NCBI GenBank assembly: GCA_035771175.1
Contig: CM069603.1
Coordinates: 14,174,286 to 14,238,285 of the forward strand
Length of the DNA: 64,000 bases
Origin: Paratinospora sagittata
Taxonomy: Eukaryota > Streptophyta > Magnoliopsida > Ranunculales > Menispermaceae
Direction of reading: 5' to 3'
The notes beneath the pieces are model-generated. The model saw only the letters and a list, made by a program, of their open reading frames with translations. It had not been told where the DNA came from and ran no database searches. Positions 1 through 11,100 of the stretch are shown here, in pieces (the stretch's first letter is position 1; every line of letters begins with the position of its first letter). The translations under genes and the position numbers were made by a program.

Positions 1-692
1 TTGAGCTGATTATTAGAGGTGCGGTTTGTCAGGGAGTGCAAACATTTCATAATTTTGATGACCGAATGCAAACTATGGCATCACCTCTTGCCCATGCCAC
101 ACGAGCCATGCATACGACTACTGCACGCGTCCTAGTTGGTGTAGGCTATCTGTAAAGGATCAAGGCTATTCTTGCTTCTCGAGCTCGATTGCCTCCAGTG
201 CCACCTATAGCTCCTCTACAACCATCATGGACATCGACGCCACCTCACTTACAATGGACCCCAAGTTCCTCTACTTATACTACACCAGGTCGTTCTTCAC
301 ATTCGTCTACTGCATCTGTAGATGAGATTCTTCGAGATCTGGTCTAAGATATGCCTCCATTCTAGGTCCCTTTCTTTTTGAGATTTCAAAAAGAGGAGAA
401 CATATTTGCTTAAAAGCAATTGAGTGTTGTATGTCTCAGGGGGGAGGTCATTTATTTAGGGGGAGGTTTTGTGAGTATGTGTTGTTGTACTTAACTTTGA
501 CTTGCTTATAATACTGTTTGATTGACATATATGCTTGATTATGTGCTTATATATATGGTTGTTATTCATTTGTGCTTCTCATGTTGAATATAATCATTCA
601 TCATGCTCATTGAATTATCTTTAAATCATGCATACTTAGGATTGCTTCTAAGGCCAACATTGATTGTTTGAAATTATCAAAAAGGGGGAGGT
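1..692 (+). mobile_element. 3' internal tail of a Sirevirus-like copia element with repeated polypurine tracts
   Basis: A decayed reading frame starting at base 3 (ELIIRGAVCQGV..., later a proline/serine-rich stretch) runs to about 345 with a stop near 160. I do not recognise it; its position just before the 3' LTR fits a degenerate 3' ORF. Three purine-rich tracts follow: 437-448 (CAGGGGGGAGGT), 458-468 (AGGGGGAGGTT) and 679-692 (AAAAAGGGGGAGG), the last directly against the LTR start. Multiple polypurine tracts before the 3' LTR are a reported Sirevirus trait. The rest of the element lies outside the window. Confidence 0.6.
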
Positions 693-861
693 TGTTGGAC
701 TAATGTCCCTTGTGGTCGGAATTCAATGGTGAATTTTGATGACTACAAATAACATGTTTACTTAACCTCAGTTTATGTCTCCAAGCTATAATCTTTCAGA
801 TATGATTACAAAAAATCAACCAAGAAGATGAGACAATAAAAGATTACTCAAAGTTAAAAGA

Positions 862-3367
862 TGTAACACCCCGTAGTTTTAATTAAATACATACGTTGAA
901 TTACGCGTATATCGAGATGTATAATACACGTATTTTATACGTAAGAGGTAAATATATGCGTATATGAAAATACATGCTAGATTTAAGGGGTATTAGTAAA
1001 TAAATAAAATTATTAAATGAAGATGATACATATGGGATCATCCAATATGGGTGCTTACAAGTTAAAAAAAAAATGGAGTTGAATTAAATTGATTAATTTA
1101 TGGGGTTGGTTAATTTAATATGTGGATTGTAGTATGATTTAATGAATTAATGAATAGTATGATTTAATGAATGAAAGTTAAATATTAAAATGGAGAAGTT
1201 GCTTTATTAAGTTAGATGAGGTGCATGGGATCATTTTATATATACACTTATCATCTCATTTCAACCTCTCACCAACGTCCAAAAAAATAAAAGAAGAGAA
1301 AGAAAAGAAAGAAAGAACGAAGAAAGGAAGAAGAACGAAGGGAGAAACGCGGGATTCATGTCAAATCGGGACTCGCGGTAAGTGATTTTCACTTTAGTTC
1401 TTCGTGAAATTGATATCTAAGCTAGATGTAACGAGTCTCTCGGATTAATTTTAGCTATGGGAGCCGTTTTATGGTATTTTAAAAATTGGGGTTTTGACCC
1501 AACTTGGATGAAAATTTGTTCGAAAGGTGGAAAAACACTCCCTAGACTGTAGGAGCCCCGAATATGTGGTTCGATTTCATTTATTTGTTCATTTGGAATT
1601 TTTATGGCTGTTGGAAGTTTGTTGGAAGTTAGAGTTTATATTGAAAACCTTTCGAATCATATTAAAACCCGATGAAACTCCAGTTTAAGGCTATAGAATG
1701 GTAGAATGAACTGTTGTGAGTCCATCGATGCTAATTTCATGATTTTTGGAGACCGTTTGAAAATTTTAGTAAAAATTTACATGTTTCCAATGAATAGTGA
1801 CATGAACAGTACCATAAATAGTATTATGATTATTTTCAGTGAATAAAATAGAATTGGAATCCAGTGAAACTCCGGTTTGAGATCATAGAATCGTAGAGAA
1901 CTGAATTTCGGATGTTTCAATACTAAGATTGTGATTTTTGGATATGATTTGATATTTTTAGTAATTAAATATATGGTTTTGGTGAGTAAAATTTATTTTC
2001 GTAACCTTCACGAACGTGTAAAATCTTAGTAAAAGACCTGTTGAAGGTAGTTGAATGGTAGTATGATTGATTTTACACATGTCGATGTGGATAAAAGAAT
2101 TTTAGGAATGTACTATAGTTTTAATAAAATTGATATACGTTCCAGTCGAAAAATAAAATGGAGAAGTAGTGAAAATATGAATTGAAAATCTATTTTCACT
2201 GTTCTTTCTTGTGGAAATATCTAGATTGACCAAAAAAACGAGATAGTAGTTTCTTCAACTGCTTATAAGTCTTAAATTGAGTTGGAATCTAAATTCGCAG
2301 ACTGTGTATAAGCTTTTTCTGGTTGATTTTGATTATTAGTGATTTGAAGTGAGTTGAGAAATTGAATATATAAATAGATATGAATAAATGAAATTGAATA
2401 TATAAATATATATGAATAAATGAAATTGAATTATGGAGTGAGTGTGACAGGTTGAGTTAGTTGGATTTAAATTGAAGCTGGACTCGAAAGCGATGGTGAT
2501 TGTGTTTACGTTGGAAAGTCTTGTACTGTGAGCATATTTTCTTGATTTGGTTCTTGTATGGCATTATATATATATATGAAATATTTGAATGTAAATATGT
2601 TATGCATATATTGTTGCATTGTGTTTTAATTTGCATCATAAATGATTTTTTTTAGCATTAGAGCATGTGAGACTTGCAAAGGCAAGTTGGTGTCATTTCG
2701 TTAGGAATTAGACTCGGATAAGTGTTATGCGTAACCTTATTGTCAGTAGGCCTGTCCTAATAAATATTGGAGATCCTTGAAATGACTGTATATTGAGCAA
2801 TGTGAGGTCCGAGCGTAGGTTCCTTATCGGTGCATAATAAGGAGTTCGTACCCGCTCCATTACGAGAAGGAGGGAGATTGTGGATTTAGTTGAAAAAGGA
2901 TGCATTGTTTTCTTGAAAAATCATGAAATCTATGTTGTTGACATGTATGATATATTTGTTGAATGATGCATGTGTTTAATAATTGTTTGAAATAAATTTT
3001 AATGTCATGATTCCCTAAATACATATAATTGTCATATCAAGAGATATATTCACTGAGCTGTTGGTTGCTCACTCCATTTCCTTCAATATTTCAGGTACAG
3101 AGTTAAAAGGAAAAACACGAAAGTAGATATATGAGTTAGATTCTTATTTTGTTAATGTACGTGTATGCGAAGGAAATAGATTATATTTTCTTTATTTTCA
3201 AATGAATATATATATCACATCCTACATATATATATTATCACATAGATGGGTGTTAAGGAAACATGGATTTTGATTTGTTATTTTCGGTTATACAATGCTT
3301 GTGATGATAAAATGAGATGATCATATATATTTATCATGTGAGAATTTGATTTGTGGAATGAATGAAA

Positions 3368-3422
<55 letters not shown>

Positions 3423-3615
3423 TTTGGGGTATATCAGGAAAAAATGTGAATTGTCCATTTTAGGGGGAGATGCTGTCAAAATTTTTAAAAATCTTGAGAA
3501 TTTTTGTGAATGTCCGTTGAGGCTGACAGTGCATTATATACTGTATATGGGTATGTACAGTGTATAGTACATTGTGTCGGTCATGACCTCAGCCTACGTC
3601 AGGGGCGTCGTGACA
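862..3615 (+). mobile_element. Solo LTR, Ty3/gypsy type (Tekay/Del-like), with TSD AAAGA
   Basis: It starts TGTAACACCCCGTAG and ends CGTCGTGACA, and is flanked by the 5-bp duplication AAAGA (857-861 and 3616-3620). No internal coding region lies between the ends, so this is a solo LTR of 2754 bp. The first ~70 bp match, in reverse complement, the end of the element at 17069-18988. The TGTAACACCCCG terminus and the 2-3 kb length are typical of plant Tekay/Del chromovirus LTRs; the lineage is inferred. A TATA-like TTTATATATACA lies near 1235. It holds a TA microsatellite at about 3370-3412. Confidence 0.8.
3370..3412. repeat. (TA)n microsatellite
   Basis: About 43 bp of uninterrupted TA inside the solo LTR. 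A reading frame across it gives only alternating Ile/Tyr and is not a gene. Confidence 0.95.
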
Positions 3616-3929
3616 AAAGATGATGCCGTAAAAGCTCAAGACCAACCTCATAGTCATCAACTAAAGATCTTGTAGAAGTCATTTTAGAGTTGGTCTTAGA
3701 ATGTAAGATCTACTCTTGATTACACCATCAAAAAAATATTTCATTCCCTTAGAGTAGTCATAATATTTTTCTAAGATGATTTGATTGAATAAAATGTTTT
3801 TTAAATGCTTTAGAATGGTTTTCAAAGTCTTTAGAATGATTTGATTTCTTAAGCATTTCATTTAGAATCATTTGGACGTGGTTATAGTGCCTTTGTATTT
3901 GAATTTGAAAAATTCATAATTTTTCAAAA

Positions 3930-4262
3930 GGCCTACAGCGTGTTATAGGGTTCTATAACCCGTTGTCCCCATGTCTGGGAATTTCATAATTTCTGCATTC
4001 TAAGTTATAGCTCGCTATTGTCTTGAATAGCCCGCTATTAGTTGTATCTGATAAAATCATGTTTTTCAGTGACTTAAGTTATAGCCCACTATAGGCTGCT
4101 ATAGCGCGCTATAGAGGTGTGACTGAGAAACCCAACTCTTGGGTTTTTGACACAGCGCACTGTTACAAAGCTATAGCTCGCTATAGAGAAAGAACAGTTC
4201 AAATTGCTCAATTGTGTTGAAAGTGCTACAACGCACAATAGAACTCTATAGGGTGCTATACC
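3930..4262 (+). repeat. Palindromic repeat array, CTATAGCGCGCTATAG type, in LTR A
   Basis: About seven to nine imperfect copies of a CTATAG(C/G)(C/T)CGCTATAG-like palindrome occur in roughly 330 bp, the best being GCTATAGCGCGCTATAG near 4100 and GCTATAGCTCGCTATAG near 4170. Palindromic repeats occupy an equivalent place, upstream of the 3' part of the LTR, in the other Sirevirus-like LTRs of this window, but with different sequences. Confidence 0.7.
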
Positions 4263-4910
4263 AATCCTATTAGTGAAAACAGACAAGTCTAGATTTTTGA
4301 ACGTTGAGTGTATTATTTCTTTCCTCTTTCGTGTAACATCATTTTTCCATGATTTCCAACGTTCATTAATAAATCTAATTAAGGAAAAATGCTCGGGAAA
4401 AGTTGAAACAAAAATTTGAATACTCAAATCTTATTGGTATACCAAACCCTAGTTTTCGAATTGAAAAGATGTTTTTCTATTTAAACAAGGGTTTGCTCAT
4501 TTTGAAACTCATGAACTCCAAACGTTTAGAAAGTTAGTCTTACATTCAAACGAGAGTTCTTAAAAGTGTTTTCAAGTGCTTTAACCTCAAAGAGATTTGA
4601 TTTCGAGCTACATCACTCTGATTTTATTTCATCAAATCTCAACGTTTTTTCACCAAAAGAAAAGTCTTGTATCGTGGTAACCTCTTCGGCATTGTTCTTC
4701 AATCTCTATCTTTTGTTGCGTGTACAAGAGGACGATCATAGGGTTTTGGGTGTAAGTAAAAGAGTTCTTAGTACGAAGAACATCTTTAGTTTGTTTGTTC
4801 AAGTTCTGTATTTCATTTTTCATTCATTAACGGTTCTTGTATTGGTGATCTGAGTATCACTGGTGAGCTGTGAGCGGTGAGCGGTGTGCTTAGGCTTGGC
4901 TGAGGTAGCT

Positions 4911-4971
4911 CTCACGCCTGTAAAGTGAGTGGTTTGTAACCGATTTTGATCCTCACCCGTGAAATAGGATC
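4911..4971 (+). other. Two predicted RNA hairpins with CCCGTRA loops in LTR A
   Basis: CTCAC / GCCTGTAAA / GTGAG at 4911-4929 and GATCCT / CACCCGTGAAAT / AGGATC at 4948-4971, the second with a perfect 6-bp stem. Their loops match the loops of hairpins at the same place in the other LTRs while the stem bases differ. Folding is inferred from base complementarity only. Confidence 0.6.
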
Positions 4972-5187
4972 CATTAGTGGTTGGGTTTGAAAAATCTTGG
5001 TCAAGGGCAACCAAATCGTGGACGTAGGCAGATTTTGCCGAACCACGTTAAATCATTGTGTTCCTTCTCTTGCCTTTGCATTTACTTATTTTTTAAATTT
5101 CTATACTTTATTTTGAAAAGTAGAAAAACTTGCATCTATCCAATTCATCCCCCCCTCCCCCCTCTTGGACGTGTATCTGGGCCAACA

Positions 5188-7200
5188 ATTATTATTAATA
5201 TTATAAAATATTATTTTAATAATTTAACAATATTAAAGTAATATAACTAAGGCAGGAAAGTATTAAAGTACCATCAAAATAATATAATTAAAGTGGAAAA
5301 TTAATTTAAAACTATAAAATAATTTAAAATTATTAAAATTATTCTTTAAAAAAATCGTGTAAGATTCTGATGCATAACCGAAACACATTAATATTATATT
5401 TCCAGTAAGATTTTTATGTGCAAAAAAAGCACAACTAATACTCTCAGTTTTAGATTACTCCTACGTATTTTTCCAATAATCTAATTCTCATTGTCATCAT
5501 CAAATTACTTTGTACCGAATGTCCGTTAGTGATTGCTTTTCAACAAATCTATATATAACACCAAAAGTTTCGAAGCTCACAGTGTAATTATTTTTGTCAT
5601 TCTTCAACACATGTCCTTAAAATCATTTCTTGATTTTAAAATATTAGGGGTATTATATTAATTTAATCCAATTAACTTATTTAGTTATAACATTTTGCCT
5701 TTATTACCCCTTTTATTTAAAATAATAGTTTTACCCTTCTAATTTCATTAAAAATAATAATTTTTTTTAATAAAAACTAACGATGCCCAAAAGAGAAAAA
5801 TCTTAAAACTCACATTCTTTACTAAATAAGGGAAATGGTCGAGAGGAAGCGTGGATTTTTAATGCTATTAAAATATTGTGACTCTCCAACCTATAATCTT
5901 TTCTTTCCAAAAGAGAAAATGGAAATAGGAGCGAAGAAAAAGCCCCAGGTTTGTCAAATTTTAAATTTGTTTGTGTCAAAATAACACAAGGTCAATTTGT
6001 CCATTATATAATTTTTGAGTTGAGGAAATAATGGGCTGAAATGGAATCATCGGCACGTTTGGCCCAAACTTTTTCCAAGGCATTAAATAGGGTTGTTTTT
6101 GCAGAAGAGTGTTAAAATCACCCAAAATATATATTTAAATCTATACACAAACTAATGTGATAATGCACCACATTACCATATCATCAGAGAAAAAAAAAAC
6201 ACTTCAATTACCATACAATATATCAACATGAGTATAATTTTAGGTCGTAAAAGTATTTTTCTTTAAAGAAACGTCGTGACCGAAGACCTTCTACCAAGAA
6301 TCTAGATTGAGAAAAAGGAAATATGCCCTTCATTGTTATATAACCACAGCCTAACAAGAAGAAATGACAAGGCATACTTGACCAAAGGCATTGAAATTTA
6401 CAAGAGTTGACTTCTATGTGGAAAGGAAGATTATAAGTTGGGAACAAGCTGTACTAGTTCAAATGGCAATTTCAAATATGTTTCATAACATTTGTTATAA
6501 CCCTTAAATCCAATTTTTTAGTGGGTTTTTATCTCTCTTCTTTTTTTTTTTTCTTTTAAAATAAAGTTTAGGTGAAGGAAAGTTACTCCATGGCCAAGAC
6601 ATGTTATAGGTCTCAAAAAAATACTTACAATGATGCTTACAGTGATACTAACAAAAGACACTTTTCAATCCCAAGGAATAAAAATGATTGACGCAAACTC
6701 ACGCCTATAATGAATTGAATCTCCAAACCAACCTTGTTGGCTTTAATATTTCAAGACTTGGGCTTTCCACACGCATTTATTTCACACACTAAATTTGGTT
6801 TCGTCGAGTGTAACAAGTAGAGAGAACCACCAAGCTCATTGATAAACGCATATTAAGCATCTCCATATCGTGGCATCACACCGACCCAGAAAACGAACAA
6901 ATAAATAAATAAAGAAATGATTAAAAAGATTTATAGATAGATGTGTACTAATAAAACATTCAAGACTAACCATTGGTACGAAAGTGTTGTAGCCCACTTC
7001 CGCATCACGCTTCCGTGTTCACTTCTTTAGAAATTTTAAAGTACAACTGACAATAGCTCTTCGGACTTGACAGTATAACTGAGAACCCACCCCTTTTACA
7101 TATTCTTGCGCTTGACACTTCATCCAAGAAGAGAAACGAAAGAGAAACTGCACCGAAAAGGAAAAAAAAAAAAGAAGCAACATTTGTAATTAATTTACTG
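5188..7200. other. Intergenic DNA, no gene recognised
   Basis: AT-rich sequence between the LTR A end and the 3' flank of the helicase gene. All open frames are short and without recognisable motifs. Several stop-rich AT tracts and short poly-A/T runs are present, and I see no terminal repeats. Confidence 0.6.
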
Positions 7201-8166
7201 GAAAAGAATAAATCTGTAAATTACAAGGAGACAACGTCCCAAATCCCAATGGCCTCCTCTACAAAGCTCCTTCCTTCATAACTGTACGTAGGGGCTTCAT
7301 CATTTACCTTTACAGAGGCTGTCACTCGTCCTCCCCCCTCCCTCAAAAAAACCCTTCCCACAATTGCACAAGGCTCTAAGAGTCATGAATATTAACCGCG
7401 CAGAGCGCCATGCCCTTCAGCAATGCAGCTCATCTCACTAAAGCCATGATATGTATATATATATATATATATTGGACGTTCTAATTCCCTTCCATCAATG
7501 AATGGTTTGTGTACGTTGAGAACCACCAAGTAGAAGGCTGCCATGCTACGGAAGAAAGCTCCTCCTCATCGACTCATCCACCCAAGCCATTTCCATATTC
7601 AAAAAATGATGATGAAACCCGACGACCAGTCCAGCCCCTTCCCTTGAAGACAGAGACGCTACAACAGCTCAAACTCTCTAAAGCTCATTGATTGATTGCC
7701 TGTGCTACACAAACACAACATTTTCCCAAAATTTCAATTTAAATCCCCAATTAGAAACCAAAATTTGTAACAAAAAAAAATGCATATTGATAAATATGCA
7801 TTTGACATCACTACCTCTTGTACACAGGGCCTCTGGCATGTGGGTTGGAAACTAGCATTATCTTTCCACAGGCGTGTCCAGCTCACTCTGAAACAAGCAA
7901 GCCTCTCATAAGATGCAGCTTCGAAAAAACCCTGTTCCCCAACAAAAGTTATGGGCTTCACGGATCAAATGCAACCCAAGTTTTCCATTGATCTTCTTTC
8001 CATCTGACGTTGGCCCTTTCTGCTGAGGAAAGGGGAGGATCTTCTACCTGATGGTTTGCTGTTTGTAATGGGTGGCATCCTTCATGGATGTAGACACCAA
8101 ATTAGCCCTTTTGCTCCTCCACCTCAGAGAAACAGAAAGTTCGTACACTATTGCCAACTTCCCCCA
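7201..8166 (-). other. Probable 3' UTR and downstream flank of the helicase gene
   Basis: Directly downstream of the stop codon at 8167-8169 on the minus strand. No coding potential fits. I could not pick a confident poly(A) signal, so the UTR end is undefined; a short TA repeat lies at 7451-7472. Confidence 0.45.
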
Positions 8167-11100
8167 TTACAAATCTCTCTTCCCCAAAACCCCTGTAGAA
8201 TTTTGCTTCCTTTGGATGCCATGTTGCCAAGAATCTAGAGACTTCTCCCCCAACTGCTTCAGATCATCCAAAGAATTTTCAATTGATGACTTTGAGTTTC
8301 TATACCCTCCATTTCTCGATTTTGGCATGTTAGACTTCTCATCATCTTCTGATGGCGTCCCAGATTTTGAATCTGAATGCATGTCCAAGTGTCTATGCCT
8401 TGGTCCTCCTGTTCTCAAACCCCTCGTGTTAGTAGAAGACTTGTTACCTGGTAAAGGGGTAAAAGTGGGCCCTGCTTTCGTAGCTAGGAATTCCTTTGGG
8501 AGAGATTCCATGTCAAGATAACAGTTTCTTGCCTTAGCATCAGTAATTAGTGCAGCCCAATCATCAGATTGCATCAGAGCATTGGCATTTCCCATAACCT
8601 GTTAAAAGATAAAACAAAGTTTAGTTAGCAGAAAAATAAAAATCAACATGTACCAATCCCTGTTTTATTAATAAAAAGGGAAAGTAAAAGTGAGCAATTA
8701 TGTAAGCAAGTACCCATAGTGCTCTTCTTGCACGAGTAAGAGCAACATTCATTCGACGAATATCAGCAACAAAGCCAACACCATGGCTTGATGCTCGGAC
8801 ACAAGACATGATTATCACATCCCGTTCTTGGCCTTGGAACGCATCCACTGTGTTAATGTACAGATCCTTCCCTTCTTCAGAATTCAACACTTCCTCAAAC
8901 TCACGTTGGAGGCATTTCAGCTGTAGCTTGTATGGTGTTATTATTCCAACAGTGACCTTGCTTAACCCTAATGATTTCAGAGTCTTCTGAAGATGCTCAT
9001 ATAAGCGAACACAAAATTGTGCTTCATGAACATTCTGGTATGACACAGAACCACCTCGATGGGACTCCCGCCCATGTGTTATATCATAAAAGACATAAGG
9101 TCTCATTAGAGGGTCCTTGTAATAGATTTCATCAGGTAGATTAGCAACACTTTCGCTATCAGTCAAACGACCTTGATAGAAGTATCTTGAAGGGAAATCA
9201 CGAATTTGAGGATGCATCCTGTACTGTACTGATAACAACATTGTTGGACAGCCTGCCTGCTGGAACCTTTCAAACAGACTTCTACTGTACAACAAGGTAC
9301 CAGCTGCCTTGCTAATAACTGTTGCAGGAAGTTGCTGAGGATCCCCAACAAGTACACAGCGTGCTGCACCTAGAGCAAGGGGGGGAAGAACTGCTACTTC
9401 ACTAGCCTGAGCGGCCTCATCAATAACAACCATGTCAAAACCATGAGTAAGTCTAGAGAACAACTTGCGACCACTACTAGAGACTGTGGTAAAAACTATC
9501 TCAGCCTCATTGGCAAAACTGGCTTCTAGATTCGCTCGAGCTTCCTCCAGATTGAAGCTGCTGCCAGCACGAAACTTGCCTTCAACAATGAGAAGACGGG
9601 ACATCTCCACCAGAACTTTATCTCTTCCCTCTACAACTGCAGCAAGGTTTTGTAGTAACGAGTCCCGATTATGATCACGTGCCATAAGAACATCAGGATC
9701 CACACCAACAGATCCTTGAGAGCGACCTGCAGCAGCTGCAACATTGAGTTCTCTCTGAAGAACAGCAATCTGCTGTGATAACTGAGCTTCTCGAGCTTTC
9801 AACTGGTGCATCCAGCAAATGATTTCTTCCCGACCCTTGACCAAAAGCTGCTCAGTCCTTCTCTCAACTGAAACCGCCTGCGCAGCACGAGTTTGTGAGT
9901 CAACACCAACACGAGCAACATCAGGTCGATAGACTTTCATCTCACCATCAATAAATCCACGATCAAGAACACGTGCAAGCAACTCATCAGTAGCCGCATT
10001 TGAAGGAGCACAAACAAGCATTCTAGGCTTTGGGCAAAGTTTTGGCAGTGTTCTGAAGAGGTTTTGATCCATACTTTGAAGAACTTCATCAATTGATCCA
10101 GTACCAACACTCTCAGAACTGCTTTCATTATTCTGCTTATAGCTTTCTGGAGCCAGTTTCTTAAGGAGTGCAGTGTAATAGTGCTGATACTGAACAAGAT
10201 GGATGACATTTAGCATTCCCCAGACTGTATGTGTCTTTCCAGTTCCAGGAGGCCCTTGAACAAGAGTGAAAGGCCATGGATCTTGCCTTTTTGTCACTCC
10301 GCTATTTGTACCAGCTGCTGTATGCATTGCTGCCCATTGAATAGCACTCAACTGGGGTCCATTAAAAGTCCTGCGTAGGTGCTCAACAAAATTTTGCGTA
10401 AAGCATTCGGGCATTGCAGGAGACTGCTCCCCATATTTTGGAAAGTGTTCTGGACTGGGATTAAGAATTGCAGTTTGCATCTGTAAAGCACGGAAGTTAA
10501 CAACCAATGCTTACACAGTTACACAAAACATTTCAGAATTACAACACAAAGCACATATGTTAAAACTTGGATCCTATAGTCACCTGCAGATTCAGACGGC
10601 GAAATGCATGCAAGGCAATATATTCACGTTGTGTGGTTGCAAGAGAACCAAGGACAGTTAAATACCAAATTCCCTTGGGTTGCAACTTCCTCAAAACATG
10701 ATCATCATCAATCTTGCTGGAAAATTTTCAAAATTAAAAGTACAGTTAGAATGTGAAAAAGTGGAAACAGCAAAAAATAAGCAAGCAAATCATGTCCATG
10801 TAGAAAGATGGAGTATGTGATATTATGGAAGTAAACAAAACAGCCGTAACAGAGAGGTTTAAAAAGCAACCTGTTAGAATCATATGTATCCCCAACAAAA
10901 AAGTGAAGGATCGCTCCAGGAGGATCGCGGGTGTCAATAGGTATATGCCGCCTAACTGTACCTGCCACACGTCCCGTGACCTCAGGCTCCACATCATCCA
11001 CGTTCACACCATTGTTGTTCCTCTTGGATCTAGCTGCTCGACATTGTAGGAAGATTTTTCAATTGATGGTGAATATAAGTAGATTTGCAGCATCAATCAC

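Larger units (their letters stand above)
693..5187 (+). mobile_element. 3' LTR (LTR A) of a Sirevirus-like Ty1/copia element, split by a nested solo LTR
   Basis: It begins TGTTGGACTAATGTCC directly after a polypurine tract and ends CTGGGCCAACA at 5187, a TGTTGG/CCAACA terminal pair. Removing the insertion at 862-3615 (plus one TSD copy) leaves about 1.74 kb. The last 50 bp carry the CCCCCCTCTTGGACGTGT block shared, in sense orientation, with the other LTRs at 33464 and 36654, and in reverse at 47553 and 59400. A GCCGAACCAC...TAAATC box lies near 5037. The 5' partner is outside the window, so no TSD can be tested. Confidence 0.75.

Noticed and set aside
3346..3567. 73-codon frame across the TA repeat
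   Set aside because: An artefact of a dinucleotide repeat giving alternating Ile/Tyr.
8072..8521. 149-codon plus-strand frame
   Set aside because: It is antisense to the last coding exon of the helicase gene, whose reading frame and splice sites are strongly supported.
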